A DNA stretch of 64,000 nt from Pseudomonas alkylphenolica. Lineage in GTDB: Bacteria; Pseudomonadota; Gammaproteobacteria; Pseudomonadales; Pseudomonadaceae. The stretch is from positions 1 to 64,000 of the forward strand of contig NZ_QJRG01000038.1 of NCBI RefSeq assembly GCF_004025535.1. The letters are read 5' to 3'. The position numbers were made by a program, and so were the translations under genes. The notes under the pieces are model-generated. The model worked only from the letters and a program-made list of their open reading frames with translations, did not search any database and was not told the origin of the DNA. Positions 51,659 through 63,292 of this stretch are shown here, piece after piece (within the stretch, counting starts at the first letter, position 1; every line of letters begins with the position of its first letter).

Positions 51659-52282
51659 TTACTCGCCGCGATAACCCCGTGCCAGCAAGTACTGCTCGCG
51701 GGAGCGATCCCGTGAGGAATCCGGCTTGAGCATCTGGACCTTGTCGAATTTCTGACGAGCGTCCTTCAGATATACGTCAAATCCTTCGCCCTGGAAAATC
51801 TTGATCAGGAAATCACCACCCGGCTTAAGCACCCGGGTCGCCAGATCGAGGGCCAGCTCGCACAGGAACATGGCCTTGGGGATGTCCACGGCAGGCGTAC
51901 CACTCATATTGGGGGCCATATCGGAAATCACAAGGTCTACATGTGAATTACCGACCGCAGCAAGGATCTGCTCCAGCACTTCGTCCTGAGTGAAGTCGCC
52001 CTGGACGAAGGTTACGTCTGGAATACTGTCCATTTCGAGGATGTCGGAAGCAATCAGACGGCCCTGACCGCCGATCAGACGACTGGTAACCTGTGACCAG
52101 CCACCCGGCGCCGCACCCAGGTCGACTACGCTCATACCAGGGCGGATAATTCGGTACTTTTCCTGAATTTCCAGCAATTTGTAGCTCGCACGCGAGCGAT
52201 AACCGTCCTTTTGCGCCTTTTTGACGTAAGGATCGTTGAAGTGTTCTTTCAGCCAGCCAAGGCTTGTCTTGGAACGCGCCAC
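51659..52282 (-). CDS. rlmE: 23S rRNA (uridine-2'-O-)-methyltransferase RlmE
   Basis: The 207-residue enzyme (FtsJ/RrmJ) methylates U2552 in the 23S rRNA A-loop, a heat-shock-linked late step of 50S assembly. The SAM motif [14 protein letters not shown], the catalytic K-D-K-E residues (Lys in RASYKLLEI, Asp in LVISDMAPN, Lys in [10 protein letters not shown]) and length fit. It reads left, ahead of ftsH, and is divergent from yhbY, as in E. coli. Confidence 0.96.
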   Translation of the reverse strand: MARSKTSLGWLKEHFNDPYVKKAQKDGYRSRASYKLLEIQEKYRIIRPGMSVVDLGAAPGGWSQVTSRLIGGQGRLIASDILEMDSIPDVTFVQGDFTQDEVLEQILAAVGNSHVDLVISDMAPNMSGTPAVDIPKAMFLCELALDLATRVLKPGGDFLIKIFQGEGFDVYLKDARQKFDKVQMLKPDSSRDRSREQYLLARGYRGE

Positions 52283-52383
52283 TGGGCACCTCGATGATTA
52301 GGGTCGTGATTAACTGGGCGGATCCACGGGCCCTCGGGTAAAATGGCCGCCATTTTTACAGAATCAGACACAAGGGTCAGATT

Positions 52384-52692
52384 ATGCCGCTCAATAACGA
52401 GCAGAAGAAACAGTACAAATCCATTGGCCACGATCTGAAACCAGTTCTGATTGTGGCAGGCAATGGGCTGACTGAGGGCGTTATCGCCGAACTCGAACGC
52501 GCCCTGGCCGATCATGAACTGATCAAGGTCGAGATTCGCTCGGAAGATCGGGAAGAACGTGCCGCTGCAATTGCCGCACTGTGCAAGGCCGGTCGCGCCG
52601 AACTGGTGCAGACCATTGGGAAAAAAGCACTGATCTACCGCCGCAACCCACAGCCGAACAAGCAGCTGTCGAACATCCATCGCTACAAGTGA
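52384..52692 (+). CDS. yhbY: YhbY, CRM-domain RNA-binding protein
   Basis: The 102-residue protein is a single CRM domain: LKPVLIVAGNGLTEGVIAELERALADHELIKVEI, then the GxxG-like motif region QTIGKKALIYRRNP. YhbY binds pre-50S particles in E. coli. It is the only rightward gene in this 27-kb leftward block and is divergent from rlmE, which also acts in 50S assembly. Its 3' end converges on the DUF4149 gene after 12 bases. Confidence 0.92.
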   Translation: MPLNNEQKKQYKSIGHDLKPVLIVAGNGLTEGVIAELERALADHELIKVEIRSEDREERAAAIAALCKAGRAELVQTIGKKALIYRRNPQPNKQLSNIHRYK

Positions 52693-52704
52693 TGTTCGTT
52701 CCGG

Positions 52705-53124
52705 TCAGTGGCGCGCTCGGCGCGCCCTGCCCGGCACCGGCTGAGCAGCCAGTACGATACCGCTGATTCCCAGAACAGCGAAGCAGAACACCTGCCATCG
52801 CTCCCCCACGGAAACACCGTAGCGCAAGGTGTAGTAGCCGACACACGCGGTGAAACCCACCAGCAGCATCTGGCCGCTGAAGGTCTGCCACCAGGCCGCC
52901 ACCCCTCTCAACCTCACCAATACCGCCAGCTGGGTCAGCAGGCCGACTGCTGCCACGCCGATCAACCAGCGATCAATCTGCACGGCGATGTCCTGCACCA
53001 GCAACGGCGCCAGGCCACTGACCTTGAGCGCCGGTACCAGCCCGACGTGAAACACCCACAGGCCGCCAACCCAGAAGACCTGGGCCAGCTGCCAGAGGAT
53101 CCCTTCGAGAGTTGGCGCCGGCAT
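52705..53124 (-). CDS. DUF4149 family membrane protein
   Basis: The 139-residue protein has four predicted membrane helices (about 7-25, 48-68, 78-98 and 108-128) and the TMEM205-like DUF4149 pattern QVFWVGGLWVFHVGLVPAL. Its function is unknown. I chose the ATG at 53124, which is 7 bases past the greA stop; longer frames run through greA. It is the last gene of the carA-carB-greA run. Confidence 0.82.
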   Translation of the reverse strand: MPAPTLEGILWQLAQVFWVGGLWVFHVGLVPALKVSGLAPLLVQDIAVQIDRWLIGVAAVGLLTQLAVLVRLRGVAAWWQTFSGQMLLVGFTACVGYYTLRYGVSVGERWQVFCFAVLGISGIVLAAQPVPGRARRARH

Positions 53125-53131
53125 GTACCGG

Positions 53132-53614
53132 TCAGATGTGTTTGACTTCGACAATCTCGTACTCGACCGTGCCACTTGGCGTTTTGACGACGACAGTATC
53201 GCCTTCTTCCTTGCCGATGATTGCACGGGCAATCGGTGCCCCAGCAGAGAGCTTGCCCTTCTTGATGTCGGCCTCGTCCTCACCAACGATCTGATAGGTC
53301 ACCTGATCGCCAGTTTCGGTGTTCTCCAGGTCCACGGTAGTACCGAAGATGACCTTCCCGGTATGGGGAATGGTGGTCACATCGATCACGACCGAGTTCT
53401 GCAGACGGCCCTCGATATCACGGATACGCGCTTCGACCATGCCTTGCTCTTCACGGGCGGCATGGTATTCGGCGTTTTCCTTGAGGTCACCCAGCTCGCG
53501 GGCCTCGCCAATCGCCTGACTCAAGCGCGGACGCTCGGTCTTGCTCAGGAACAGGTGCTCTTCCTCCAGGGCGCGAGCGCCCTGGACGGTCATCGGGTAT
53601 TTGGTAATGCTCAT
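53132..53614 (-). CDS. greA: Transcription elongation factor GreA
   Basis: The 160-residue factor enters the RNA polymerase secondary channel and stimulates transcript cleavage in backtracked complexes, so it competes for the same channel as DksA. The N-terminal coiled coil with the acidic tip ([21 protein letters not shown]) and the C-terminal FKBP-like domain ([25 protein letters not shown]) are complete. The start overlaps the carB stop by four bases (ATGA). Confidence 0.97.
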   Translation of the reverse strand: MSITKYPMTVQGARALEEEHLFLSKTERPRLSQAIGEARELGDLKENAEYHAAREEQGMVEARIRDIEGRLQNSVVIDVTTIPHTGKVIFGTTVDLENTETGDQVTYQIVGEDEADIKKGKLSAGAPIARAIIGKEEGDTVVVKTPSGTVEYEIVEVKHI

Positions 53615-56600
53615 GCTTTGAGTCCTGCATGCAGATCCTGCAAGCGGCGAACGGTCTTTTCCGGACCGAATTTCAGCGCTTCACAGATGGCTTCACCGGC
53701 CGCAATGGTGGTGGTGCAGTAAATCTTGTGCTGCAACGCATTGCGACGAATCGAGTACGAATCGGCAATCGACTGGCGGCCTTCGGTGGTGTTGATGATC
53801 AGCGACACTTCGTCGTTCTTGATCATGTCGACCACGTGCGGACGACCTTCGGTCACCTTGTTCACGCGACGCACTTTCAGGCCAGCCGCCTCGATTACCT
53901 TGGCGGTGCCGACAGTGGCTACCACTTCGAAGCCCAGGGCGATCAGGTCGCGGGCAACGCCAGCCACTTGCGGCTTGTCGTCGTCGCGGACGCTGATGAA
54001 TGCAGTACCGCCGGTCGGCAGCACTTCGCTGGCACCCATCTGGGCCTTGGCGAAGGCTTCACCGAAGCTGTCACCGACACCCATGACTTCACCGGTGGAT
54101 TTCATCTCAGGGCCGAGGATCGGGTCAACACCCGGGAACTTGGCAAACGGGAACACCGCTTCCTTGACGCTGTAGAAGTTAGGAATGATTTCCTTGGTGA
54201 AGCCGATTTCCTTCAGCGATTTGCCGGCCATGACGCGCGCAGCAATCATCGCCAGGGAGGTGCCGATGCACTTGGAAACGAACGGCACGGTACGCGAAGC
54301 GCGCGGGTTGACTTCGATCACGTAGATCTTGTCGCCCTGCAGTGCCAGCTGCACGTTCATCAGACCGACAACACCCAGCTCCAGGGCCATCTTCTTGACC
54401 TGTTCACGGACTTCGTCCTGAACATGGGCTGGCAGCGAGTATGGCGGCAGCGAGCATGCCGAGTCACCGGAGTGAACACCGGCCTGTTCGATGTGCTGCA
54501 TGATCGCACCAATTACCACGTCTTTGCCGTCGCAGACCGCATCCACGTCCATCTCGATGGCGCAGTTGAGGAAGTGGTCGAGCAGTACCGGGCTGTCGTT
54601 GGAAACCTGTACAGCCTCACGCAGGTAGCGCTTGAGCTCGTCCAGTTCGTAGACGATTTCCATCGCACGGCCGCCCAGCACGTAAGACGGGCGCACCACC
54701 AGCGGGTAACCGATAACACCGGCAGCACGAATCGCTTCGTCTTCGCTGCGCACGGTGGCGTTTGGCGGCTGCAGCAGGTTCAGGCGCTGAACCATCTGCT
54801 GGAAGCGCTCACGGTCTTCAGCGCGGTCAATAGCGTCAGGACTGGTACCGATGATTGGCACGCCGGCTTCTTCCAGGGCACGCGCCAGTTTCAACGGAGT
54901 CTGGCCACCGTAGTGAACGATCACGCCTTTTGGCTTCTCGACACGCACCACCTCCAGCACGTCTTCCAGCGTCAGCGGCTCGAAGTACAAGCGGTCGGAG
55001 GTGTCGTAGTCGGTGGAGACGGTTTCCGGGTTGCAGTTGACCATGATGGTCTCGTAACCGTCTTCACGCAGCGCCAGGGCGGCGTGTACGCAGCAGTAGT
55101 CGAACTCGATACCCTGGCCGATACGGTTAGGACCGCCACCGAGGATCATGATTTTGTCGCGCGTCGACGGGTTGGCCTCGCACTCTTCCTCGTAGGTCGA
55201 GTACAGGTAGGCGGTGTCGGTGGCGAACTCGGCCGCGCAGGTGTCGACGCGCTTGTAGACCGGGAACACTTCCAGCTTGTGACGATGACGGCGCAGGTTC
55301 TTGTCGGTGATACCCAACAGCTTGGCCAGACGCTGGTCAGAGAAGCCTTTGCGCTTCAGGCGCAGCATCATGTCTTTGTCGATCGCCGACAGTGCAAGAG
55401 TCTTGACCTTCTCTTCTTCTTTGATCAGATCTTCCATCTGCACCAGGAACCAGTGGTCGATACCGGTCAGGGCGAAGATTTCGTCGCAGGTCATGCCCGA
55501 ACGCATGGCGTCGGCGACGTACCAGATGCGCTCGGCACCCGGCACAGTCAGCTCGCGCTTGAGCACACTGGCAGCGTCAGGGCTGGCCAGGTCGACTTTA
55601 GGATCCAGACCGCAGACACCGACTTCCAGACCGCGCAGGGCCTTCTGCAGGGATTCCTGGAACGTACGGCCGATGGCCATGACTTCACCTACAGACTTCA
55701 TCTGGGTGGTCAGGCGGGCGTCGGCTTTCGGGAATTTTTCGAAGGCAAAACGTGGCAGCTTGGTAACGACATAGTCGATCGACGGCTCGAAGGACGCCGG
55801 GGTGCGGCCACCGGTGATGTCGTTCTGCAGTTCGTCGAGGGTATAACCGACGGCCAGCTTGGCAGCGATCTTGGCGATAGGGAAACCGGTGGCTTTCGAA
55901 GCCAGGGCCGAAGAACGCGACACCCGCGGGTTCATCTCGATCACGACCATACGGCCGGTGTCCGGGCAGATACCGAACTGCACGTTGGAACCGCCGGTTT
56001 CCACACCGATTTCACGCAGCACCGCCAGCGAGGCGTTGCGCATGATCTGGTATTCCTTGTCGGTCAGGGTCTGCGCCGGCGCAACAGTGATCGAGTCACC
56101 GGTGTGCACGCCCATCGGGTCGAAGTTCTCGATCGAGCAGACGATGATGCAGTTGTCCTTTTTGTCGCGGACCACTTCCATCTCGTACTCTTTCCAGCCG
56201 ATCAGCGATTCGTCGATCAGCAGCTCTTTGGTCGGCGACAGGTCCAGACCACGAGCACAGATTTCTTCGAACTCTTCACGATTGTAAGCAATGCCACCAC
56301 CGGTGCCGCCCATAGTGAAGGACGGACGAATAATGCACGGGAAGCCCAGCTTCTCGAGCACGGCATTGGCTTCTTCCATGCTGTGGGCGATACCGGAGCG
56401 CGGACACTCCAGGCCGATGGCCTTCATCGCCTTGTCGAAACGCGAACGGTCTTCGGCTTTGTCGATGGTGTCGGCGTTGGCACCGATCATTTCCACGCCG
56501 AACTTTTCCAGGACGCCTTCGCGCTCCAGGTCCAGGGCGCAGTTCAGAGCGGTTTGGCCACCCATGGTCGGCAGCAGCGCGTCCGGGCGCTCCTTCTCGA

Positions 56601-56832
56601 TGATCTTGGCTACTGTCTGCCACTTGATCGGTTCGATGTAGGTGGCATCGGCCATGGCCGGGTCGGTCATGATGGTGGCCGGGTTGGAGTTCACCAGGAT
56701 GACGCGATAACCCTCCTCGCGCAGGGCTTTGCAGGCCTGGGCGCCGGAGTAGTCGAATTCGCAGGCCTGGCCGATCACGATCGGGCCAGCGCCGAGAATC
56801 AGGATGCTTTTAATGTCTGTACGTTTTGGCAT
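53611..56832 (-). CDS. carB: Carbamoyl-phosphate synthase large subunit
   Basis: The 1073-residue synthase makes carbamoyl phosphate for arginine and pyrimidine synthesis. Two homologous ATP-grasp halves are clear: [29 protein letters not shown] at the N-terminus and [22 protein letters not shown] in the second half. A C-terminal allosteric MGS-like domain (about 940-1073) binds UMP and ornithine in E. coli. I chose the ATG at 56832 (MPKRTDIKS); 56841 would add three residues. Confidence 0.97.
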   Translation of the reverse strand: MPKRTDIKSILILGAGPIVIGQACEFDYSGAQACKALREEGYRVILVNSNPATIMTDPAMADATYIEPIKWQTVAKIIEKERPDALLPTMGGQTALNCALDLEREGVLEKFGVEMIGANADTIDKAEDRSRFDKAMKAIGLECPRSGIAHSMEEANAVLEKLGFPCIIRPSFTMGGTGGGIAYNREEFEEICARGLDLSPTKELLIDESLIGWKEYEMEVVRDKKDNCIIVCSIENFDPMGVHTGDSITVAPAQTLTDKEYQIMRNASLAVLREIGVETGGSNVQFGICPDTGRMVVIEMNPRVSRSSALASKATGFPIAKIAAKLAVGYTLDELQNDITGGRTPASFEPSIDYVVTKLPRFAFEKFPKADARLTTQMKSVGEVMAIGRTFQESLQKALRGLEVGVCGLDPKVDLASPDAASVLKRELTVPGAERIWYVADAMRSGMTCDEIFALTGIDHWFLVQMEDLIKEEEKVKTLALSAIDKDMMLRLKRKGFSDQRLAKLLGITDKNLRRHRHKLEVFPVYKRVDTCAAEFATDTAYLYSTYEEECEANPSTRDKIMILGGGPNRIGQGIEFDYCCVHAALALREDGYETIMVNCNPETVSTDYDTSDRLYFEPLTLEDVLEVVRVEKPKGVIVHYGGQTPLKLARALEEAGVPIIGTSPDAIDRAEDRERFQQMVQRLNLLQPPNATVRSEDEAIRAAGVIGYPLVVRPSYVLGGRAMEIVYELDELKRYLREAVQVSNDSPVLLDHFLNCAIEMDVDAVCDGKDVVIGAIMQHIEQAGVHSGDSACSLPPYSLPAHVQDEVREQVKKMALELGVVGLMNVQLALQGDKIYVIEVNPRASRTVPFVSKCIGTSLAMIAARVMAGKSLKEIGFTKEIIPNFYSVKEAVFPFAKFPGVDPILGPEMKSTGEVMGVGDSFGEAFAKAQMGASEVLPTGGTAFISVRDDDKPQVAGVARDLIALGFEVVATVGTAKVIEAAGLKVRRVNKVTEGRPHVVDMIKNDEVSLIINTTEGRQSIADSYSIRRNALQHKIYCTTTIAAGEAICEALKFGPEKTVRRLQDLHAGLKA

Positions 56833-56935
56833 GGGTATCACTCAATTCCGCAGGTCAGTCGGCAAGCCGCTTTGAACAATCTTGGGACAGCACCTGAACG
56901 CGGCTTGCACCGGTTCAGGGCCTTCTCGCAGGTGC

Positions 56936-58072
56936 TCAGCGGCGCTTGGCCATGGCATCGATGAAACGGTCGAACAGTGGCGCGACGTCGGTCGGGCCCG
57001 GGCTGGCTTCAGGGTGACCCTGGAAGCTGAAAGCGCTCTTGTCGGTGCGCTCGATACCTTGCAGGGTACCGTCGAACAGCGACTTGTGGATGGCGCGAAC
57101 GTTGCTCGGCAAGGTGGCTTCGTCAACCGCAAAACCGTGGTTCTGGCTGGTGATCATCACCACGCCGGTATCCAGGTCCTGGACCGGGTGGTTGGCACCG
57201 TGGTGACCATGACCCATTTTCACGGTCTTGGCACCGGAGGCCAGGGCCAGCAGCTGGTGACCCAGGCAGATACCGAACACCGGAATTTCGGTCTCGAGGA
57301 TGTCTTTGATCGCCTGGATCGCGTAGTCGCATGGCTCCGGATCACCAGGGCCGTTGGACAGGAACACGCCATCCGGGTTGAGCGCCAGCACTTCGCTGGC
57401 CGGGGTTTGCGCCGGCACCACGGTCAGGCGGCAACCGCGGGCAACCAGCATGCGCAGGATGTTCAGCTTGACGCCGAAGTCGTAGGCAACCACGTGGTAC
57501 GGCAGCTCGGCGGCATCGATGGTCGCGTGGCTGTCGGTTTTCAGCTCCCAGACGCTGGAGCGCCATTCGTAGCTGGAGGTGGTGCTGACGACTTTCGCCA
57601 GGTCCATGCCCTTGAGGCCAGGGAAACCGCGAGCGGCGGCAATTGCGGCCTCTTCGCTGATGTTGTCACCGGCCAGGATGCAACCGTTCTGCGCGCCCTT
57701 TTCACGCAGGATGCGTGTCAGGCGGCGGGTATCGATACCGGCGATCGCTACAACATTGTTGGCCTTGAGGTAGTCAGGCAGCGACTGCTTGTTACGCCAG
57801 TTGCTGGCGATCAGCGGCAGGTCGCGAATGACCAGGCCGGCCGACCAGACGCGATCGGATTCGGCATCTTCCGGCGTGGTGCCGGTGTTGCCAATGTGCG
57901 GGTAAGTCAGGGTAACGATTTGCTGCGCATAGGAAGGGTCAGTCAGGATTTCCTGATAGCCGGTCATTGCGGTGTTAAACACCACCTCACCAACGGTTTG
58001 TCCGTCGGCTCCAATGGCTTCACCGCGAAAAATGCTGCCATCGGCAAGGGCGAGTATGGCTGGCTTAGTCAA
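56936..58072 (-). CDS. carA: Carbamoyl-phosphate synthase small subunit (glutaminase)
   Basis: The 378-residue subunit releases ammonia from glutamine for CarB. The N-terminal CPSase domain ([21 protein letters not shown]) is followed by a class I amidotransferase with the nucleophile Cys in [15 protein letters not shown] (about residue 268) and the His/Glu of [10 protein letters not shown]. The start codon is TTG at 58072, with GGGAGG about 5 bases upstream. The stop of a leader reading frame overlaps it (TTGA). carB follows after 103 bases. Confidence 0.96.
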   Translation of the reverse strand: MTKPAILALADGSIFRGEAIGADGQTVGEVVFNTAMTGYQEILTDPSYAQQIVTLTYPHIGNTGTTPEDAESDRVWSAGLVIRDLPLIASNWRNKQSLPDYLKANNVVAIAGIDTRRLTRILREKGAQNGCILAGDNISEEAAIAAARGFPGLKGMDLAKVVSTTSSYEWRSSVWELKTDSHATIDAAELPYHVVAYDFGVKLNILRMLVARGCRLTVVPAQTPASEVLALNPDGVFLSNGPGDPEPCDYAIQAIKDILETEIPVFGICLGHQLLALASGAKTVKMGHGHHGANHPVQDLDTGVVMITSQNHGFAVDEATLPSNVRAIHKSLFDGTLQGIERTDKSAFSFQGHPEASPGPTDVAPLFDRFIDAMAKRR

Positions 58073-58191
58073 GAAGACCTCCCGTAAATCAAGCCTGAAG
58101 GGGCGATCGCAGGTTGTAAAAAAGCGGAATGACGTATAGACACGTCACCCCGCTTTCTTAATCGAATTATCTGCGCGCTTTTAGTGGACAC
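58069..58191 (-). CDS. Possible 40-codon leader reading frame ahead of carA
   Basis: On the minus strand a frame starting at the GTG at 58191 ([15 protein letters not shown]...) runs to a TGA at 58071-58069 that overlaps the carA TTG start. It reads across the hairpin at 58117-58156. I cannot show it is translated; composition is weak evidence, and it has no clear ribosome site. Its value is the overlap and the position relative to the hairpin. Confidence 0.3.
   Translation of the reverse strand: MSTKSAQIIRLRKRGDVSIRHSAFLQPAIAPSGLIYGRSS
58117..58156 (-). terminator. Terminator/attenuator hairpin ahead of carA
   Basis: In minus-strand RNA a 15-bp stem AAAGCGGGGUGACGU/ACGUCAUUCCGCUUU forms, including two G-U pairs, with a six-base loop and a run of six Ts in total. 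The G-U pairs would be A-C mismatches in plus-strand RNA, so the structure is specific to the carA-reading strand. It lies 45 bases before carA and 180 bases beyond dapB. Confidence 0.8.
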
Positions 58192-58283
58192 ACTAAAGCT
58201 GTAGCTTACAGAAAAACGCTTTTTTGGTCTACCACTGATGTGCCTGAAAGGCACGGGAATGCGACAGGGCGCATGGGAGGCTT

Positions 58284-58322
58284 GCGGGAACGGATTCACC
58301 ATTCCGGTTATTCCGTTCCCGC
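58284..58322. repeat. Perfect 11-bp inverted repeat after dapB
   Basis: GCGGGAACGGA (58284-58294) and TCCGTTCCCGC (58312-58322) form a strong hairpin with a 17-base loop, 14 bases beyond the dapB stop. There is no T-run; it may protect the dapB mRNA 3' end. Confidence 0.7.
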
Positions 58323-58335
58323 AGCGGCATTGCGA

Positions 58336-59142
<807 letters not shown>

Positions 59143-59151
59143 TTATCCCTC

Positions 59152-60276
59152 TTACAAGTCGCCGAAGAAGCGCTTTACGCCTTCAAACCAACCACTGGCC
59201 TTGGGCGAGTGAGAACTGTCGCCTTCCAGCGAATCACGCAGCTCTTCGAGCAACTCGCGCTGACGACGACTCAGGTTGACCGGTGTTTCCACCGCAACCC
59301 GGCACATCAGATCGCCAGCTCCACCGCCACGCACCGGGGCCACGCCCTTGCCACGCAAGCGGAACTGCTTGCCGGTCTGGGTGCCTTCCGGAATCTTCAA
59401 CTTGACCCGACCATCAAGGGTCGGCACTTCCAGCTCACCACCCAGGGCAGCATCGGTGTAACTGATCGGCACTTCGCAATACAGGTGCTTGCCATCACGC
59501 TGGAAGATCGCGTGCTCGCGCACATTGATCACAACGTACAGATCGCCGGTAGGCCCACCGTGGGAGCCGGCCTCACCTTCACCCGACAGGCGAATGCGAT
59601 CACCGGTATCAACGCCAGCTGGCACCTTGACCGAAAGCGTCTTGAACTCTTCGACACGACCTTCCCCGTGGCACGAGTTGCACGGATCGGTGATGATCTT
59701 GCCCTGGCCGTGGCAACGCGGGCAGGTCTGCTGGACCGAGAAGAAGCCCTGCTGCATACGCACCTGACCAATACCGCCACAGGTCGGACAGGTCGAAGGC
59801 GACGAGCCTTTCTTGGCCCCAGAGCCATCACACGGCTCACAGTTGACCAGCGTCGGCACACGGATATTGACCGTGGTACCGCGCACCGCTTCTTCCAGGT
59901 TCAGCTCGAGGGTGTAACGCAGGTCGCTGCCACGCTGGGCACCACCGCGCGAACCACCACGGCCGCCGCCAAAGAAGTCGCTGAACACGTCACCGAAGAT
60001 ATCGGAGAAGTTCGCGCCACCGAAACCAGCACCGCCACCACCCATGCTCGGGTCGACACCCGCGTGACCGTACTGATCGTAGGCCGCACGCTTGCTGGCA
60101 TCGGAAAGAACTTCGTAAGCCTCGTTGGCTTCCTTGAATTTCTCTTCAGACTCTTTGTCATCGGGGTTACGGTCCGGGTGATGCTTCATCGCCAGGCGGC
60201 GATAGGCCTTCTTCAGGTCCGCCTCACTGGAGCCGCGCTCAACCCCCAGAACTTCGTAATAGTCACGCTTTGCCAT
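59152..60276 (-). CDS. dnaJ: Chaperone protein DnaJ
   Basis: The 374-residue co-chaperone stimulates DnaK ATPase. The J domain (residues 1-70) has the HPD motif in KHHPDRN; a Gly/Phe-rich segment ([14 protein letters not shown], then [10 protein letters not shown]) follows. Four zinc repeats, [24 protein letters not shown] and CNSCHGEG, are complete, then the C-terminal substrate domains. I chose the ATG at 60276 ([11 protein letters not shown]). It lies 210 bases downstream of dnaK. Confidence 0.97.
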   Translation of the reverse strand: MAKRDYYEVLGVERGSSEADLKKAYRRLAMKHHPDRNPDDKESEEKFKEANEAYEVLSDASKRAAYDQYGHAGVDPSMGGGGAGFGGANFSDIFGDVFSDFFGGGRGGSRGGAQRGSDLRYTLELNLEEAVRGTTVNIRVPTLVNCEPCDGSGAKKGSSPSTCPTCGGIGQVRMQQGFFSVQQTCPRCHGQGKIITDPCNSCHGEGRVEEFKTLSVKVPAGVDTGDRIRLSGEGEAGSHGGPTGDLYVVINVREHAIFQRDGKHLYCEVPISYTDAALGGELEVPTLDGRVKLKIPEGTQTGKQFRLRGKGVAPVRGGGAGDLMCRVAVETPVNLSRRQRELLEELRDSLEGDSSHSPKASGWFEGVKRFFGDL

Positions 60277-60406
60277 AAGTCTTTGCACTCTTGAGGACGT
60301 TCGGCAAACCTCTGCGCATTTCGCGCTGTGCCGCCAGCATCCACCTCAACCTTCTCCCGAAGGCCTGACAGATGCTGTAAAAATTCGGGTATTCCAGACA
60401 CGCCAA

Positions 60407-60426
60407 CGCGGGAGCAAGCCCCCGCG
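60407..60426. repeat. Short REP-like inverted repeat between dnaK and dnaJ
   Basis: CGCGGG...CCCGCG arms enclose AGCAAGCC, giving the GGGCTTGCTCCCGCG text seen in scattered Pseudomonas REP elements. One degenerate copy only. The rest of this 210-base gap shows no gene; it may allow differential DnaK:DnaJ dosage by 3' stabilisation. Confidence 0.45.
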
Positions 60427-60486
60427 CGGCGACATCCTACCAGTCAACCGCTAGTGAGCAGTCAGCCGGCCGACAACCTGTAGCAA

Positions 60487-62406
60487 TTACTTGTTGTCTT
60501 TGACTTCTTCGAACTCGGCATCGACCACGTCGTCGTGCTTAGGTTCTTCGGCTTGCTGCTGCGCACCCGCTTGTGGCTGCTCAGCCTGCTGCTCGGCGTA
60601 CATCTTCTGAGCAACAGGAGCCGATACTTTCGACAGCTCTTCGACCTTGGCGTCGATGGCAGCCTTGTCGTCGCCTTTGATGGCGGCTTCCAGGGCAACC
60701 ACAGCAGCCTCGATCGCGGTCTTCTCTTCAGCGGTAACCTTGTCACCGGCATCAGCGACCATTTTGCGAGTCGAGTGAACCAGCGCATCACCCTGGTTAC
60801 GGGCAGTGGCCAGCTCTTCGAACTTGCGGTCTTCTTCCGAGTTCGCTTCGGCGTCGCGGATCATCTGCTGAATTTCTTCATCAGACAGACCCGAGTTGGC
60901 CTTGATCACGATCGACTGGGTCTTGCCAGTAGCCTTGTCCTTGGCGCCTACGTGCAGAATGCCGTTGGCGTCGATGTCGAAGGTTACTTCGATCTGTGGC
61001 ACGCCACGTGGTGCTGGTGGAATCTCGGCCAGGTCGAACTTGCCCAGGGACTTGTTCTGTGCAGCCTGCTTACGCTCACCTTGCAGCACGTGAATGGTCA
61101 CAGCGCTCTGGTTGTCATCAGCAGTCGAGAACACTTGCGACTTTTTGGTCGGAATAGTGGTGTTCTTCTCGATCAGCGCGGTCATCACGCCACCCATGGT
61201 TTCGATACCCAGGGTCAGCGGGCTGACGTCCAGCAGCAGCACGTCTTTGACGTCACCGGCCAGTACCGCACCCTGGATCGCAGCACCCATGGCAACCGCT
61301 TCGTCAGGGTTGACGTCTTTACGGGCTTCTTTACCGAAGAAATCGGTAACAGCCTTCTGCACCAGCGGCATACGGGTCTGACCACCCACCAGGATCACAT
61401 CGTCGATCTTGCTGACGTCGATACCGGCATCTTTCATGGCGATACGGCATGGCTCGATGGTGCGCTGAACCAGGTCTTCGACCAGCGACTCCAGCTTGGC
61501 GCGGGAGATCTTCACGTTCAGGTGCTTAGGACCGGAAGCATCTGCAGTGATGTACGGCAGGTTAACGTCGGTCTGCTGGCTCGAGGACAGCTCGATCTTG
61601 GCTTTTTCAGCAGCTTCTTTCAGACGCTGCATGGCCAGCGGGTCACCTTTGAGGTTCATGCCGCTTTCTTTCTTGAATTCGTCGACGAGGTAGTCGATCA
61701 GACGAATGTCAAAGTCTTCACCACCGAGGAAGGTGTCACCGTTGGTGGCCAGTACTTCGAACTGGTGCTCGCCATCGACTTCGGCGATTTCGATAACCGA
61801 AACGTCGAAGGTACCACCGCCGAGGTCATAAACGATCACGGTGTGATCGCCCTTGGCCTTGTCCATACCGTAAGCCAGTGCGGCTGCAGTCGGTTCGTTG
61901 ATGATACGTTTTACGTCCAGACCGGCGATGCGACCGGCATCTTTGGTGGCCTGACGCTGGCTGTCGTTGAAGTACGCCGGAACGGTGATGACCGCTTCGG
62001 TGACAGGCTCGCCGAGGTAGTCTTCGGCGGTCTTCTTCATTTTTTTCAGGATCTCGGCAGAGATCTGAGGCGGTGCCATTTTCTGGCCGTTGACTTCGAC
62101 CCAGGCGTCGTTGTTGTCAGCCTTGACGATCTTGTACGGAACCATCTGGATGTCTTTCTGCACGACATCTTCGTCGAAACGACGACCGATCAGACGTTTT
62201 ACTGCGTACAGGGTGTTGTGCGGATTGGTCACTGCCTGACGCTTGGCCGACTGACCGACCAGAATCTCGCCATCGTTGGCGTATGCAATGATCGACGGCG
62301 TGGTACGAGCGCCTTCAGCGTTCTCGATTACCTTGACGTTGCCGTTTTCCAGAATGGAGACACACGAGTTGGTGGTCCCCAGGTCGATACCAATGATTTT
62401 GCCCAT
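60487..62406 (-). CDS. dnaK: Chaperone protein DnaK (Hsp70)
   Basis: The 639-residue Hsp70 has the N-terminal ATPase ([39 protein letters not shown]), the hydrophobic interdomain linker ([16 protein letters not shown]) and the substrate-binding domain with a helical lid. It ends in the EEV-like tail [10 protein letters not shown] chose the ATG at 62406 (MGKIIGID). A consensus sigma-32 promoter lies right upstream, overlapping the grpE stop. Confidence 0.98.
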   Translation of the reverse strand: MGKIIGIDLGTTNSCVSILENGNVKVIENAEGARTTPSIIAYANDGEILVGQSAKRQAVTNPHNTLYAVKRLIGRRFDEDVVQKDIQMVPYKIVKADNNDAWVEVNGQKMAPPQISAEILKKMKKTAEDYLGEPVTEAVITVPAYFNDSQRQATKDAGRIAGLDVKRIINEPTAAALAYGMDKAKGDHTVIVYDLGGGTFDVSVIEIAEVDGEHQFEVLATNGDTFLGGEDFDIRLIDYLVDEFKKESGMNLKGDPLAMQRLKEAAEKAKIELSSSQQTDVNLPYITADASGPKHLNVKISRAKLESLVEDLVQRTIEPCRIAMKDAGIDVSKIDDVILVGGQTRMPLVQKAVTDFFGKEARKDVNPDEAVAMGAAIQGAVLAGDVKDVLLLDVSPLTLGIETMGGVMTALIEKNTTIPTKKSQVFSTADDNQSAVTIHVLQGERKQAAQNKSLGKFDLAEIPPAPRGVPQIEVTFDIDANGILHVGAKDKATGKTQSIVIKANSGLSDEEIQQMIRDAEANSEEDRKFEELATARNQGDALVHSTRKMVADAGDKVTAEEKTAIEAAVVALEAAIKGDDKAAIDAKVEELSKVSAPVAQKMYAEQQAEQPQAGAQQQAEEPKHDDVVDAEFEEVKDNK

Positions 62407-62483
62407 GTTCACTCTCCCGAAACTTGAATTTTGTTGCCGCAGCAGTGGTGGCTAACTGCGGTAATACTTGAATGCTTGACACC

Positions 62484-62512
62484 TAGATGGGGGCGCCCGA
62501 AACGATTTCAAG
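62484..62512 (-). promoter_or_regulatory. Sigma-32 heat-shock promoter of dnaK
   Basis: On the minus strand CTTGAAA (62512-62506) and CCCCATCTA (62492-62484) are separated by 13 bp, a near-perfect sigma-32 promoter. The -35 contains the TGA stop codon of grpE. Confidence 0.9.
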
Positions 62513-63062
62513 CCTGCTCGTCAATCGACGGCGAAACCGCTGCAGGGGCCTTGCTGACCACGACCATGGCCGGGCGCAGCAGGCGACCATTGAGCTGATA
62601 GCCCTTCTGGAAGACCTTGAGTACGCTGTTGGGCTCGACCTCGGCGCTTTCCTGCATGGCCATTGCCTGGTGGTGCTCGGCGTTGAAGGGTTCGCCGTGC
62701 GGGTCAATCGCCTCAAGGTTGTAGCGCTTGAGGGTGTCGTGGAACATCTTCAGGGTGAGCTCGATGCCCTCGCGCATTGGGCGAATGCTCTCGTCGTCCG
62801 GGCTGGAAAGCTCCAGGCCGCGCTCCAGGCTGTCGATAACCGGCAGCAGGTCGCCGGCGAATTTTTCCAGCGCAAACTTGTGCGCCTTCTCGACATCCTG
62901 TTCGGCACGGCGACGGATGTTCTGCAAGTCGGCAGCGGTACGCAGGGATTGATCCTGGGCCGCCGCCAGCTGCTCTTCGAGCACCTGCACGCGGGCGCTC
63001 AGGTCTTGTGCGCCAGTTTCTTCGGCGTTCAGATTCTGTTCATCCAGCTGTTCGTCAGCCAT
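62508..63062 (-). CDS. grpE: Nucleotide exchange factor GrpE
   Basis: The 184-residue protein releases ADP from DnaK. A long N-terminal coiled coil (about 20-80, [31 protein letters not shown]) precedes the beta-domain with [27 protein letters not shown] text ([11 protein letters not shown]). I chose the ATG at 63062 (MADEQLDEQ), as the longer frame runs into the promoter. It is the first gene of the heat-shock operon, divergent from recN. Confidence 0.96.
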   Translation of the reverse strand: MADEQLDEQNLNAEETGAQDLSARVQVLEEQLAAAQDQSLRTAADLQNIRRRAEQDVEKAHKFALEKFAGDLLPVIDSLERGLELSSPDDESIRPMREGIELTLKMFHDTLKRYNLEAIDPHGEPFNAEHHQAMAMQESAEVEPNSVLKVFQKGYQLNGRLLRPAMVVVSKAPAAVSPSIDEQA

Positions 63063-63116
63063 AAAATCTCTCCTCTCGAATAATGTCAGCGAGCTGAACT
63101 CGCGCTTCTGCCGGCT

Positions 63117-63144
63117 ATATGGGGTCGTAAAACCCAGGTTCAAG
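63117..63144 (-). promoter_or_regulatory. Sigma-32 heat-shock promoter of grpE
   Basis: On the minus strand CTTGAA (63144-63139) and CCCCATAT (63124-63117) are separated by 14 bp and lie 55 bases before the grpE start. Confidence 0.88.
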
Positions 63145-63252
63145 GGGTAGAGAACGTCACACGCCGATTCGTTCATAACCCATCGCAATCAGAACAGCCG
63201 ACTGATAACCAAATCGAACTAAGCGCAGCCATTGCCAGTGGATTTTAAAACA

Positions 63253-63268
63253 CTGTATAAATAACCAG
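63253..63268 (+). promoter_or_regulatory. LexA (SOS) box of recN
   Basis: CTGTATAAATAACCAG fits the LexA consensus CTG-N10-CAG with the typical AT-rich centre (CTGTATATNNANNCAG). It lies 25 bases before the recN start, so LexA would repress recN until DNA damage. Confidence 0.85.
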
Positions 63269-63292
63269 ACTTCTCGCCTGGGAGCCGCCCCA

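Noticed and set aside
53629..56964. A 1111-codon open frame on the plus strand opposite carB
   Set aside because: It mirrors the strongly conserved carB gene on the other strand, has no recognisable domain, and is a by-product of high-GC third-position bias. The same holds for long frames opposite pnp, infB, nusA, ilvI, mrcB and dnaK.
58284..58322. Strong hairpin after dapB as an intrinsic terminator
   Set aside because: The stem is perfect but is followed by mixed GC sequence on both strands; it is listed only as an inverted repeat.
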